NCBI GenBank assembly: GCA_003132505.1
Contig: PKXY01000034.1
Coordinates: 124,001-188,000, forward strand
From: Solirubrobacterales bacterium
GTDB lineage: Bacteria > Actinomycetota > Thermoleophilia > Solirubrobacterales > Solirubrobacteraceae
DNA length: 64,000 nt
Reading direction: 5' to 3'
Below the pieces are notes generated by a model that saw nothing but the letters and a program-made list of their open reading frames with translations, had not been told where the DNA came from and did not search any database. Numbering within the stretch: the first letter of the stretch is position 1; each line of letters begins with the position of its first letter. Both the position numbers and the translations under genes were made by a program. Positions 17,629 through 26,867 of this stretch are shown here, piece by piece.

Positions 17629-20340
17629 GTGTCAGTCGATAGCTTTGCTGCCCGCTCCGAGCTGGAAGTCGGCAAGCGGCGCTTCGAGATCTTCAGGCTC
17701 GACGCACTGCAGCAACGCTTCGCCGTCGACCGCCTGCCGTACTCGCTGAAGATCCTGCTTGAAAACCTGCTGCGCACGGAAGGCAACGGCGCCGTCCACG
17801 CTGGCGACATCGAGGCGATCGCGCGTTGGGACGCCAAGGCCGAGCCCGCTCAGGAGATCGCCTTCAGCCCCGCACGAGTCCTGATGCAGGACTTCACCGG
17901 CGTCCCCGGCATCGTCGATCTTGCGGCGATGCGAGACGCGATGGCCGAGCTTGGCGGGGACCCGCAGAAGATCAACCCGCTCGTGCCTGCCGAGCTGGTG
18001 ATCGACCACTCCGTGCAGGTCGACGTCTTCGGGCGACGCGACGCTTTTGCGCGCAACGTCGAGCGCGAGTTCGAGCGCAACCTCGAGCGCTACGCCTTCC
18101 TGCGCTGGGGCCAGAGCGCGTTCGACAACTTCTCGGTCGTCCCCCCGGACACGGGCATCTGCCACCAGGTCAATCTCGAGTACCTGGCGCGCGTCGTGTT
18201 CACCAAGGACCGTGGCGATTCCCAGCTGCCGCAGGCCTATCCGGACACGCTCGTCGGCACCGACTCCCACACGCCGATGGTCAACGGCCTCGGCGTCCTC
18301 GGCTGGGGCGTGGGCGGCATCGAGGCGGAGGCGGCGATGCTTGGCCAGCCGATGTCGATGCTCGTGCCGCAGGTGCTCGGCGTCCAGCTCCGCGGCGCGA
18401 TGCGCGAGGGAACGACGGCCACCGACCTCGTGCTCACGATCGCGGAGCTGCTGCGCGCGAAGGGCGTCGTCGGCCGCTTCGTCGAGTTCTTCGGCAGCGG
18501 CATCGCGAGCCTGCCGATTGCCGACCGCGCGACGATCGGCAACATGTCGCCCGAGTTCGGCTCGACGGTCTCGATCTTTCCGGTCGACGCGGAAACGCTG
18601 CGCTACCTCGAGTTCACTGGCCGGCCGCAGGAGCAGGTCGAGCTCGTCGAGGCATACGCCCGCGAGCAGGGCCTGTGGCACGACGCGAGCTCGAAGGCCC
18701 CCACCTTCAGCGACACGATTGAGCTCGACCTCGAAGCGATCGTCCCAAGCATCGCCGGTCCGCGCCGTCCGCAGGACCGCGTGTCGCTCAGCGAGTCGCG
18801 TGAGCGCTATCACGACGCGCTTGCGAGCTACCGCCAAGAACTTGGGGCCGACGATCCGAGCGCACGAACCGGCTCCGGCAGCGGCGGGACGGCCGTCGCC
18901 GAACGCCTCGAGGACGGCCACGTCGTAATCGCGGCGATCACGAGCTGTACCAACACCTCGAATCCGAACGTGATGATCGGCGCCGGGCTGCTGGCTCGTA
19001 ACGCCGTCGAGCGCGGGCTCAAGGTCAAGCCCTGGGTCAAGACCTCGCTCGCGCCAGGATCGATGGTCGTCACCGATTACCTCGACCGTGCTGGTCTGAC
19101 GGAACCGCTCGAGGCGCTCGGCTACCACCTCGTCGGCTACGGCTGCACGACCTGCATCGGTAATTCGGGACCGCTCGACTCCTCGATCTCACGCGAGATC
19201 GAGGAGCGCGACCTGACGGTTGCGGCAGTGCTCTCGGGCAATCGCAACTTCGAGGGCCGGATCAATCCCGACACGAAGATGAACTACCTCGCCTCGCCGC
19301 CACTGGTCGTCGCCTACTCGCTCGCCGGCACGATGGACATCGACCTGACTCGCGATCCCCTTGGCTCGGGAGACGACGGGCAGCCGGTGTACCTGCGCGA
19401 CATCTGGCCCAGCAGTCAGGAGATCGCCGAGACCGTCGAGTCGGCGCTCCAATCGGACATGTTCCGCCGTCGCTACTCCGAGGTTTATGAGGGCGATGAT
19501 CACTGGCGCTCGCTCGAGATTCCCAGCGGCGACCGCTTCGCTTGGGACAGCACCTCGACCTATGTGCGGCGGCCGCCGTTCTTCGAGAGCCTCGCGCTCG
19601 AGCCGGATCCGCCGCGCGACATCGTCGGCGCTCGCGCCCTCGCGCTGCTCGGCGACTCGGTCACGACCGACCACATCTCGCCGGCAGGTTCGATCAAGCG
19701 CGACAGCCCTGCCGGCCGCTACCTGCTGGACCATGGCGTCGAGTTCGCCGACTTCAACTCCTATGGCTCGCGCCGCGGCAACCACGAGGTGCTACTCAGA
19801 GGCACGTTCGCCAACATCCGCCTGCGCAACCGCCTCGCCACCGACCGGCTGGGCGCGCTGCCGGAAGGCGGCTATACCTACCACCTGCCGGACGGCGAGC
19901 AGATGACGATCTACGACGCGGCGATGCGCTACGCCGATGAGGCGGTGCCGCTGATCGTGCTCGGGGGTAAGGAGTATGGATCTGGCTCTTCACGTGACTG
20001 GGCGGCGAAGGGATCGCGGCTGCTCGGCGTGCGGGCGGTAATCGCCGAGAGCTTCGAGCGAATCCATCGCTCCAACCTCGTCGGGATGGGCGTGCTGCCG
20101 TTGCAATTCGACGGCGGCGACAGCGTCGCCTCGCTCGGCCTCACCGGCGAGGAAAACTTCTCAGTCGATGGCTTCGCCGAGCCACTTGCCGCGGGCGCGC
20201 TGCCGCAGCATGCGAGCGTCACCGCCGATGGGAAGACTTTCGTGACGCGTGTGCGAATCGACACGCCGATGGAGGTCTCCTACTTCCGCCACGGCGGCAT
20301 CCTGCAATACGTCCTGCGGCAGCTGCTGCGCGCCGGCTAG
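17629..20340 (+). CDS. acnA: Aconitate hydratase A
   Basis: A 903-residue TCA-cycle enzyme that isomerises citrate to isocitrate through cis-aconitate using a 4Fe-4S cluster. GTG at 17629 follows a good ribosome site (GAAGAGGAGG, 17613-17622). Cluster cysteines appear in [10 protein letters not shown] and in YGCTTCIGN, and the C-terminal swivel domain has [13 protein letters not shown] and [12 protein letters not shown]. Length fits the AcnA/IRP1 group. A citrate synthase gene lies 30 kb away on the other strand. It is convergent with the receiver-deacetylase gene, with only 4 bases between the stops. Confidence 0.97.
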   Translation: MSVDSFAARSELEVGKRRFEIFRLDALQQRFAVDRLPYSLKILLENLLRTEGNGAVHAGDIEAIARWDAKAEPAQEIAFSPARVLMQDFTGVPGIVDLAAMRDAMAELGGDPQKINPLVPAELVIDHSVQVDVFGRRDAFARNVEREFERNLERYAFLRWGQSAFDNFSVVPPDTGICHQVNLEYLARVVFTKDRGDSQLPQAYPDTLVGTDSHTPMVNGLGVLGWGVGGIEAEAAMLGQPMSMLVPQVLGVQLRGAMREGTTATDLVLTIAELLRAKGVVGRFVEFFGSGIASLPIADRATIGNMSPEFGSTVSIFPVDAETLRYLEFTGRPQEQVELVEAYAREQGLWHDASSKAPTFSDTIELDLEAIVPSIAGPRRPQDRVSLSESRERYHDALASYRQELGADDPSARTGSGSGGTAVAERLEDGHVVIAAITSCTNTSNPNVMIGAGLLARNAVERGLKVKPWVKTSLAPGSMVVTDYLDRAGLTEPLEALGYHLVGYGCTTCIGNSGPLDSSISREIEERDLTVAAVLSGNRNFEGRINPDTKMNYLASPPLVVAYSLAGTMDIDLTRDPLGSGDDGQPVYLRDIWPSSQEIAETVESALQSDMFRRRYSEVYEGDDHWRSLEIPSGDRFAWDSTSTYVRRPPFFESLALEPDPPRDIVGARALALLGDSVTTDHISPAGSIKRDSPAGRYLLDHGVEFADFNSYGSRRGNHEVLLRGTFANIRLRNRLATDRLGALPEGGYTYHLPDGEQMTIYDAAMRYADEAVPLIVLGGKEYGSGSSRDWAAKGSRLLGVRAVIAESFERIHRSNLVGMGVLPLQFDGGDSVASLGLTGEENFSVDGFAEPLAAGALPQHASVTADGKTFVTRVRIDTPMEVSYFRHGGILQYVLRQLLRAG

Positions 20341-20344
20341 TGGC

Positions 20345-21418
20345 CTAGGCGTCGACGGTTTCGGCGCCGAGCACGGCCTCGAGGTCGATGCGGCTTTCGC
20401 TCGCATCGGCACCGTCGCTGTCTGACGTGATCTCGCGCGCGACCTCGAAGGGCTCGACGAAGCGCGACTGGCCGTAGCGGCTCCAGTAGCGGCTCGTCGC
20501 GCGCAGGAGCTCGGCGTCGAGGTGGCGACGCTGGCGGACGTGCGTGGTGTAGGCGCGGATCACGGCGAGCTTGCGGTCCATGAACTCGTCGACTGCAACG
20601 AAACGGCTCGGCTGGAACTCGACGGTCGTGGAGGAGCTTTCGAAGCAGAAGATCCGGGGCACGGCAGCGGCTGCGGCGAGCGTCGCCTGGTGGACGCTGC
20701 GGTGATCCTGGTTGAAGTCGTGCTCGCTGTGCGTGTAAATCGTGTCGGGCCTGACCTCGTCGAGGACCCGCGCAATCTCAGTGACGATCGCGTCGAGCTC
20801 GCCGACGGTGTCGCCGCCGACGTTGACGTGGATCAGGCGCACTGCCATAAGCTCTGCAGCCCGCGCCGCCTCGCGCGCTCGCTCAGCCGGCAGCCCGCCC
20901 GCCTCACCGCCGGTGAGCACGAGCACCGATACCTCATGGCCCTGCGCCACGTGGCCGAGCAGCGTGCCGCCGCAGCCGACCTCGACGTCGTCGGGATGCG
21001 CACCGATCGCGAGCACCGCCGAGCTGCTCTCGGCCTTGCGCCGCGCGCTCAGTTGCGCGAGCTCGTTGATCTTCTCGATCAATGTCGGGCGGTCGACCGG
21101 CTTGGTCAGGAAGTCATCGGCTCCGACCCGGATCGCCTCGACGGCATTGTCGAAGCTGCGATGCCCGGTCAGGATCAGCGTCGCAACGTGTGGCTGGGCG
21201 GCCTTGATCTTCATCACGAGCTCGAGACCGCTCATTCCGGGCAGCTCGATGTCGGTGATGATCAGGTCCCAGTCCTTCTCACCGGCGGCCGCCAGCGCGG
21301 CCTCCGCCGTCGGTGTCCAGCGCACGAGCGCGCGCTCACGCATGACCTCGGCCGTCACGGCGGCAAAGATCGGGTCGTCCTCGACGAGCAGGATGCGCAG
21401 ACGTTGTGGCGTGCTCAC
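20345..21418 (-). CDS. Receiver domain fused to PIG-L (LmbE-like) N-deacetylase
   Basis: A 357-residue fusion from GTG at 21418. Residues ~7-120 are a complete response-regulator receiver: acidic pair in LLVEDDP, phospho-acceptor Asp56 in IITDIELPG, Thr84 in LTGH and Lys106 in TKP. Residues ~133-300 are a PIG-L deacetylase with zinc-binding AHPDD (His141, Asp144), EVGCGGTLLGH, and HSEHDFNQDHRSVH (third ligand probably His243). PIG-L enzymes remove acetyl groups from N-acetylglucosamine-type substrates such as mycothiol, GPI or glycan intermediates. The receiver suggests the activity is switched by phosphorylation. The hybrid kinase starting 59 bases away in the opposite direction is the obvious candidate partner. 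The substrate is unknown. Confidence 0.88.
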   Translation of the reverse strand: MSTPQRLRILLVEDDPIFAAVTAEVMRERALVRWTPTAEAALAAAGEKDWDLIITDIELPGMSGLELVMKIKAAQPHVATLILTGHRSFDNAVEAIRVGADDFLTKPVDRPTLIEKINELAQLSARRKAESSSAVLAIGAHPDDVEVGCGGTLLGHVAQGHEVSVLVLTGGEAGGLPAERAREAARAAELMAVRLIHVNVGGDTVGELDAIVTEIARVLDEVRPDTIYTHSEHDFNQDHRSVHQATLAAAAAVPRIFCFESSSTTVEFQPSRFVAVDEFMDRKLAVIRAYTTHVRQRRHLDAELLRATSRYWSRYGQSRFVEPFEVAREITSDSDGADASESRIDLEAVLGAETVDA

Positions 21419-21477
21419 AGCGGCGCCTGGACGGATGTCCGAGTCGTTATTTCTTGCTGGATTGCCGTTCTATTGGC

Positions 21478-24420
21478 ATGGCCATGATCCCGGCGAAGCC
21501 GCGAACGACCACGCGTCCCGCCGCGGCGAGGACTGGAGCACGACTGAAGCCGGCCGCCCGACTCGCGCCGGACAAGGCTGCGCCGGCTGCTCCCAAAGGC
21601 TTGGCCGACACGCCCGTCGTCGCTCCCGGGCCGTCCGCCGAGCTTGCCGACGCGATGCTCGATGCGATGGACGAGGGTGTCGCCGTCTTCGACCTCGACG
21701 CTTGCCCGATCTACTGCAACCAGCGTTGCATCGAGATCACCGGTCTGACGCTCGAGGACCGTCTGAAGATGCCGACCGAGCAATTTGTCGAGCGGATGAT
21801 CCGCGAGGACGGCTCCCCTGAGACTGTCGAGAACCTCCCGTCGAGGATCGTGCTGGAGACCGGCCGAAGCCTGTCCGTGACGCAAGGTATCTACACGCCG
21901 GACGGCGATCTTCACTGGATTGAGGTCAACGCCGCTCCGATCCGCCGGCCCGGGGGCAAGGAGATGTTCGGCTGCTGCCTCGTGATGCGTGACGTAACCG
22001 AGCAACGCAACGCCGTCGAGGCGCTCAAGGCCAGCGAGGAGATGAACAGCGCGGTCATGGCCGCGAGCGTCGACGCGATCCTGACGATCGACGGCGAGGG
22101 CAAGATCGTTGACCTCAACCGTGCCGCCGAGCGCCTCTACAAGACGACCGGAGCCGCAATCGGCGACAACCTCGAGAGCTTCATCCCCTGGCGGGAGAGG
22201 GACGTCTGGGAGCAGATCCTCGAGCGGCTGCGCCGCGACCCGAAGCACTTCAGCGGACGCCGTCTCACCGGCACCGGTCAGCGCAGCGATGGCAGCGAGT
22301 TCCCGCTCGAGGCGACAATCGACGCGCTTGACGCCCGCGACCATCAGCTGTTCGTGGCGTTTGTCCGCGACGTGACCGAGCGGCGCGCGGCTGAGCGAAG
22401 GCTCGCTGACGCCCGCGACGCCGCACTGCGAGCGTCGGTCGTGAAATCCGAGTTCCTGGCGACGATGAGCCATGAGATACGCACTCCTATGAACGGGGTA
22501 ATCGGCAGCCTCGATCTCATACTTGATTCGGACCTCGCCGACGATCTCCGCGAGCTTGCCACGATCGCCCGCACATCTGCCCACGATCTGCTGGCGATCA
22601 TCGATGACATCCTCGACCTCTCCAAGATCGAGGCGGACAAGCTCGACAGCCAGGCGATCGAGTTCGATCTGGCGGCGCTCGTGGAGGGTGTCACCGACAT
22701 CGTGGCCGTGCCCGCGCGCCGCAAGCGCCTGTCGCTGTCCTGTTTCGTCGATCCCCTTGCCCCGAAGGCCGTCTATGGCGACGCCCGGCTGTTGCGTCAG
22801 GTGCTCGTGAACCTCGTCGGCAACGCGGTCAAGTTCACCGATTCGGGTGAGGTCGCCGTCCGTGCCGAGGTCGAGCCCTTGGACGAGGGCCGTGTGCTCG
22901 TCCGTTTCGCGGTCAGCGACAGCGGTATCGGCATACCGGCCGACTCGCTCGAGACGTTGTTCGAGCCGTTCACGCAGGTCGACGGCAGCTCCACTCGAGC
23001 GCACGGCGGCACCGGGCTCGGGCTCGCGATCTGCTCACGCCTCGTGCGCCTGATGGGTGGTGAGCTCGGGGTCGACTCGACGGTCGGCAGCGGCTCGACG
23101 TTTTCGTTCGGCGTGCCGTTCGAGGTACCTGAGCGCGGGGCGCTTCCCGCCTACCCGCGGGAGGCTGCGGGCCGACCGTTACGTGTGCTCGTCGTCGAGT
23201 CGACGCCGAGTGCTGCCGACACCGTCGAGAGCTACCTGCACGCCTGGGGGCTCGTCACCGCGAGGACCGCAGCGCCGGGCGAAGCACTCGAGCTCTTCAA
23301 GGCGGCCCGCGACGAGGAGCGATTCGACATCGCCGTGATCGCCGTTAGGGCAGGCGATGGGTCGGCGCCCGAGCTCGCGCGCGAGCTGCACCTGCTGGCC
23401 GGCGAGAGCGACCTGTTCCTGATCGCTCTCGTTGACATCGGCGATCGTCTCGCCGAAGTGGGGCTCGGCGAGGACCGGGTGTTCGACGCCGTGGTCGCCA
23501 AGCCAATCAAACAGTCGCGGCTCTACGACGCGCTCGCGAGCTTCGACCGCTCGGCCGCGGCGCCGGCACAGGAGCCGACGGCGGCCGAGGGTGCCGTGCC
23601 GGAACTCCGCGGCATGCGCGTCCTCATTGCCGAGGACAATCCCGTGAACCAGCTCGTCCTGACGCGTCAGGCCGGGCGGCTCGGGCTCGTCGTGACTGCG
23701 GTCGTGAATGGCGAGGCGGCGGTCGCGGCGCTCGCCGAAGGGAGCTATGACGCAGTCCTGATGGACTGCCAGATGCCCGTGATGGACGGCTACGCGGCGA
23801 CCAGGGCGATCCGCGAGCGCGAGAGCAAGGCCGGGGTGCGCACCCCGATCGTCGCCGTCACCGCGAACGCGATGCGTGAGGACTACGACCGCTGCCGCGA
23901 CGCGGGGATGGACGACTTCGTCACCAAGCCGGTCACGCTTGCCGCCTTGGCAAACGCGATCGAGCGCGCCGTCGCAGCGAATCTCGCCCGTTCAGACGAG
24001 CCGGGCGCGGGTCCGCTGAAGGGGCCGGACGAGACCGAGAGCCATCGCAGCTCGGCCGACGATCTGGTGATCGATCGAGCTGCCCTCGCCGCGCTGCAGG
24101 AGGATCTCGGCGGCGCGACCGCGCTCGCCCGGATCGTCCAGCTCTTCCTCGAGCAGCTGGAGCCACAGACCGAGCAGATCCTGCGGGGCGCGGCGAGCGG
24201 CGAGTACGAGCAGATCGCGCGAATCGCCCACCGCATGAAGTCGAGCAGCGCAACGCTTGGCGCGACGACGCTTGCCGCCGTTCTCGGTCAGATCGAGGCG
24301 GCTGCGAGCGCTGGCGAGTCGGCCGTCGCCGGCCAACTGTGCGCCACACTGAACGCCGCTGCGCAGCGAGCGCGCGCCGCGTTTGAGGGTCTGCTGGAGG
24401 GACTCGACGCCGCTAGCTGA
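21478..24420 (+). CDS. Hybrid sensor histidine kinase: PAS-PAS-HisKA-HATPase-pseudoREC-REC-HPt
   Basis: About 980 residues from ATG at 21478; a longer frame to 21406 would overlap the divergent gene. Order: a ~55-residue basic/Pro-Ala start, two PAS domains (about 60-185 and 190-315), HisKA with His332 in FLATMSHEIRTPMNG, and an ATPase with NLVGNAVKFTDSGE, DSGIGIP and GGTGLGLAI. Next are a degenerate receiver (~565-690, no phospho-acceptor Asp in AVIAVRAGDGS) and an intact receiver with Asp763 in LMDCQMPVMDG. An HPt domain ends the protein, with His918 in RIAHRMKSSSATLGA. No membrane segment is seen, so it senses a cytoplasmic cue through PAS. The full set of relay modules could pass phosphate to the receiver of the divergent PIG-L fusion. 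Confidence 0.93.
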   Translation: MAMIPAKPRTTTRPAAARTGARLKPAARLAPDKAAPAAPKGLADTPVVAPGPSAELADAMLDAMDEGVAVFDLDACPIYCNQRCIEITGLTLEDRLKMPTEQFVERMIREDGSPETVENLPSRIVLETGRSLSVTQGIYTPDGDLHWIEVNAAPIRRPGGKEMFGCCLVMRDVTEQRNAVEALKASEEMNSAVMAASVDAILTIDGEGKIVDLNRAAERLYKTTGAAIGDNLESFIPWRERDVWEQILERLRRDPKHFSGRRLTGTGQRSDGSEFPLEATIDALDARDHQLFVAFVRDVTERRAAERRLADARDAALRASVVKSEFLATMSHEIRTPMNGVIGSLDLILDSDLADDLRELATIARTSAHDLLAIIDDILDLSKIEADKLDSQAIEFDLAALVEGVTDIVAVPARRKRLSLSCFVDPLAPKAVYGDARLLRQVLVNLVGNAVKFTDSGEVAVRAEVEPLDEGRVLVRFAVSDSGIGIPADSLETLFEPFTQVDGSSTRAHGGTGLGLAICSRLVRLMGGELGVDSTVGSGSTFSFGVPFEVPERGALPAYPREAAGRPLRVLVVESTPSAADTVESYLHAWGLVTARTAAPGEALELFKAARDEERFDIAVIAVRAGDGSAPELARELHLLAGESDLFLIALVDIGDRLAEVGLGEDRVFDAVVAKPIKQSRLYDALASFDRSAAAPAQEPTAAEGAVPELRGMRVLIAEDNPVNQLVLTRQAGRLGLVVTAVVNGEAAVAALAEGSYDAVLMDCQMPVMDGYAATRAIRERESKAGVRTPIVAVTANAMREDYDRCRDAGMDDFVTKPVTLAALANAIERAVAANLARSDEPGAGPLKGPDETESHRSSADDLVIDRAALAALQEDLGGATALARIVQLFLEQLEPQTEQILRGAASGEYEQIARIAHRMKSSSATLGATTLAAVLGQIEAAASAGESAVAGQLCATLNAAAQRARAAFEGLLEGLDAAS

Positions 24421-24438
24421 GCGGCGGCCGGGCTTGCC

Positions 24439-26082
24439 TCAGCAGGCTCCGCTGGCGTCCCCGCACTCGGTCACCCTATCCACCGACCAGTCGGTCACGG
24501 GGTTCAGGAACGACGGCGGCGAGAGCGTTTGGAGGCGGGGGTCGTAGTTGTAGCTCTTCACGTAGCCGCTGTAGACGGATCCGCCGCTCTCGGTTCCGAC
24601 CGGGCCGCGGAAGTTCTGCGCGATCGCCCCCCAGACCGTCAGCGTGCCGAGTGGGCTGCCGCACTGGAAGTTGTCGACGATGAACGAATGGTTGAGGGCG
24701 AGGATCGCGGCGTCGATCACGGGGTTGGTCAGTGGACTGTAGACGCCGGTCGTCGTGTTGCCGGAGGATGTGCTGCACGGGTGGGTGACGCGCACGAAGT
24801 CGTTGGCGATCAACCCGAGCAGCGCCGATCCGCTCGGTGCCGCCGCGGGAGTGCTGAGTCCGGTCTGCGTGATCGAGCCGTTGATCATGATGTCGTTGTC
24901 GGCGCCAATTGTCAGCGAGGACGAGTAGGTCCCCGAGACGGTCGCGTCGCCGCAGCCGGCATCGTTGCCGTAGGTGACATTGGTCGGGGAATAGGTCGCC
25001 GAGCAGCTCGAGTTGGCGACGTAGACGACGCCGTTGGACGGCCAGGGGACAGGGTTAGGCCCGGCGTAGGTGGCGTTTGTAATCGTCATCGTGTTCGCGC
25101 TGCCATTGAGCACGATCGTCGTCGGGCCCGTGAATACGCAGCCGGCACCCGGATAGCAGCCGCTGTTGTGCGTGCTGGTACTGCCGTCGGCGACCTGCAG
25201 CAGCTGCGCGTTGTTTGCCGGCAGCTGCACCGTTCCCACCGTGTTGTTGTAGGTCCCATTGACGGTGCCGTTGACGACCGGCGCGTTGGCGCAGTTGCTG
25301 GGATTGACCATGGCGGGCGTCTCCACGGTGTCGGGCGAGCTTGGGCTTGTCGAGCCAAAGCTCGGGGTCCCGCAGATGGCGAGGTCGTCGTTGCTGTGCA
25401 GCGGTCCGTTGAGCGAGTCACCGGTGATGAAGTTGATCGGGCCGCCACAAGCGGCGTCGCGTTGCGGCCCCCACGCGCTTTGGTTGGGGTCCGATGCGGG
25501 GGGAGCCGCCCAGTAGTACGTCGAACAGGTGGTCAAGCTGTCGCCGGTGGCCGCCGGGTCGAGGATCTCGAAGTTGGTGAAGTAGATGTAGTTGAGGAAG
25601 CTAGGGGGCTGGAACTGGGCGACGATCGTGCGCGTGATCGGGCCCGAGGATCCCGAGAACTCGGCGCGGAAGCTGCCCGCGGCGGCGCCGGTCGTTTCGA
25701 TCGTCGTCGGGATCGGGCTGCTCGCGCTGCAGCTCGTCGAACCGGTTGCGGGTAGCGTCTTGTAGCTGTAGTACTCGGTCGAGCCGGGAACGGGCACGCC
25801 GGTCGGGCCGGTCATGCCCGTAGACCCACCCGAGGGACAGGTGTCCCAATAGTTGGGATTGGCATTGAGCTGTTGGTCGTAGATCGACAATCCCGCCTCC
25901 GCGGCGAGCAGCGCGCGCTTCTGATCGAGGTCGGTACGCGTCGCCCCCGTGTTCAGGAACACCGCGTCGAATGCCCCGGCAAGCAGGCCCGTGACAACCA
26001 TCAGGACGACGATTGTGAGGGCGAGTGAGAAGCCGCGCTCGTCGTGCGGTGCGAGCCGGCGGGGCTTGGGTTCTAGGCGCAT
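24439..26082 (-). CDS. Prepilin-like surface protein with PilX-type N-terminus
   Basis: A 547-residue exported protein. The N-terminus reads HDERGFSLALTIVVLMVVTG, a prepilin-peptidase-type site (Gly before Phe) and hydrophobic helix, though the usual Glu at +5 is replaced by Leu. An alpha-helical stretch LLAAEAGLSIYDQQLNA follows, and the rest is Ser/Thr/Gly/Asn-rich, predicted beta-structured, with scattered Cys pairs. It is the last of three overlapping genes, its ATG lying inside the end of the previous gene (26073-26082). It probably works as a minor pilin or pilus-associated adhesin. No pilus ATPase, platform or peptidase gene lies nearby. Specific function is not assignable. Confidence 0.7.
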   Translation of the reverse strand: MRLEPKPRRLAPHDERGFSLALTIVVLMVVTGLLAGAFDAVFLNTGATRTDLDQKRALLAAEAGLSIYDQQLNANPNYWDTCPSGGSTGMTGPTGVPVPGSTEYYSYKTLPATGSTSCSASSPIPTTIETTGAAAGSFRAEFSGSSGPITRTIVAQFQPPSFLNYIYFTNFEILDPAATGDSLTTCSTYYWAAPPASDPNQSAWGPQRDAACGGPINFITGDSLNGPLHSNDDLAICGTPSFGSTSPSSPDTVETPAMVNPSNCANAPVVNGTVNGTYNNTVGTVQLPANNAQLLQVADGSTSTHNSGCYPGAGCVFTGPTTIVLNGSANTMTITNATYAGPNPVPWPSNGVVYVANSSCSATYSPTNVTYGNDAGCGDATVSGTYSSSLTIGADNDIMINGSITQTGLSTPAAAPSGSALLGLIANDFVRVTHPCSTSSGNTTTGVYSPLTNPVIDAAILALNHSFIVDNFQCGSPLGTLTVWGAIAQNFRGPVGTESGGSVYSGYVKSYNYDPRLQTLSPPSFLNPVTDWSVDRVTECGDASGAC

Positions 26083-26867
26083 GGCGTGGGAGTGCTCGCT
26101 GTGCTCGGCGTATTCGTTGCAGCCGAGAGCCGCAGCACGACGCTGTCGGAGACGTCCACGGCGCCGCCGTTGTTCGCGCTGCTTCCGTCACTTGGCTGAG
26201 ACTGGAACTGGATGCCCACCTTGGCTACGTTTGCTGCGTTTGCCTGGCTGAGGGAGGTAGCGGGGGTGTAGGAATCGGTCAGCGCGTCGCTCGACACGTT
26301 GTAGCCCGAGTAGGTGAAGAGCGCCGTCTGGCCGGTTGCGAGCGCGGCGTGGGGGATGAGCGTGGTGATCGTCGGTGTCGTGGCGAACGTCCACGTCGGC
26401 GGCGACGTCGTGACCGGCGCATACGTCGCCATCATCAGCGAGCCGGACGAGCTGAGGTAGATCGTGACCTCGCTCGGAATCGCGTTCGGTGCGTCGCTCA
26501 GCGTGCTGACGAAGGTGAGCGACGTTGCCGAGCTCGCTGGGCCGCCACCGCTGACGGGGTAGGGCCCTACGAGCGGGCTGGTGATCAAATAGGGACCGGT
26601 GCCCGTGAGATAAGTAGGACTGCCGATGATCGGGGAGCTGCCTTCTCCAGCGACGCAGCTCGAGGCGAGAGCCTGGACGATGCGCTCGATCGCGGTAGAT
26701 CCCTGCTGGTTCGAGTCGACTCGGTCGGCGTCGGCTTGCCCGAGGTGCAGCGACGTGACCACGATCGCGAGCGCCGTGGCGCAGACGACGAGGCCGGCGG
26801 CGGTCGCCATCACCAGCTCGATCAAGGTGTAGCCACGCTCGTCGCGCAGTCGCGGAAGCCGGCTCAT
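26073..26867 (-). CDS. Type IV prepilin-like protein (minor pilin, PilW/GspJ-like)
   Basis: About 264 residues from ATG at 26867, which overlaps the previous gene's stop by 4 bases. The N-terminus DERGYTLIELVMATAAG is a textbook type III signal: Gly/Tyr cleavage site, Glu at +5 and a ~20-residue hydrophobic helix. The following segment DSNQQGSTAIERIVQAL resembles PilW/GspJ-type minor pilins. The C-terminal part is Ser/Thr/Pro/Ala-rich with two isolated cysteines. It is expected to be cleaved by a prepilin peptidase and built into a pilus or pseudopilus tip with its two operon partners. Confidence 0.82.
   Translation of the reverse strand: MSRLPRLRDERGYTLIELVMATAAGLVVCATALAIVVTSLHLGQADADRVDSNQQGSTAIERIVQALASSCVAGEGSSPIIGSPTYLTGTGPYLITSPLVGPYPVSGGGPASSATSLTFVSTLSDAPNAIPSEVTIYLSSSGSLMMATYAPVTTSPPTWTFATTPTITTLIPHAALATGQTALFTYSGYNVSSDALTDSYTPATSLSQANAANVAKVGIQFQSQPSDGSSANNGGAVDVSDSVVLRLSAATNTPSTASTPTPCA

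Noticed and set aside
17632-19128. 498-residue reverse frame opposite acnA
   Set aside because: It is antisense to conserved aconitase coding sequence and has only Arg/Asp/Glu/Leu-rich shadow composition with no domain.
24416-24443. Terminator with arms GCTGAG and CTCAGC between hybrid kinase and pilin operon
   Set aside because: Only six pairs around a 16-base loop; both stop codons lie in it but the stem is too weak to call.
24529-25755. 408-residue forward frame opposite the prepilin-like gene
   Set aside because: Composition is Arg/Val/Gly/Ala shadow text; the reverse frame has a prepilin signal and overlaps its operon partners properly.
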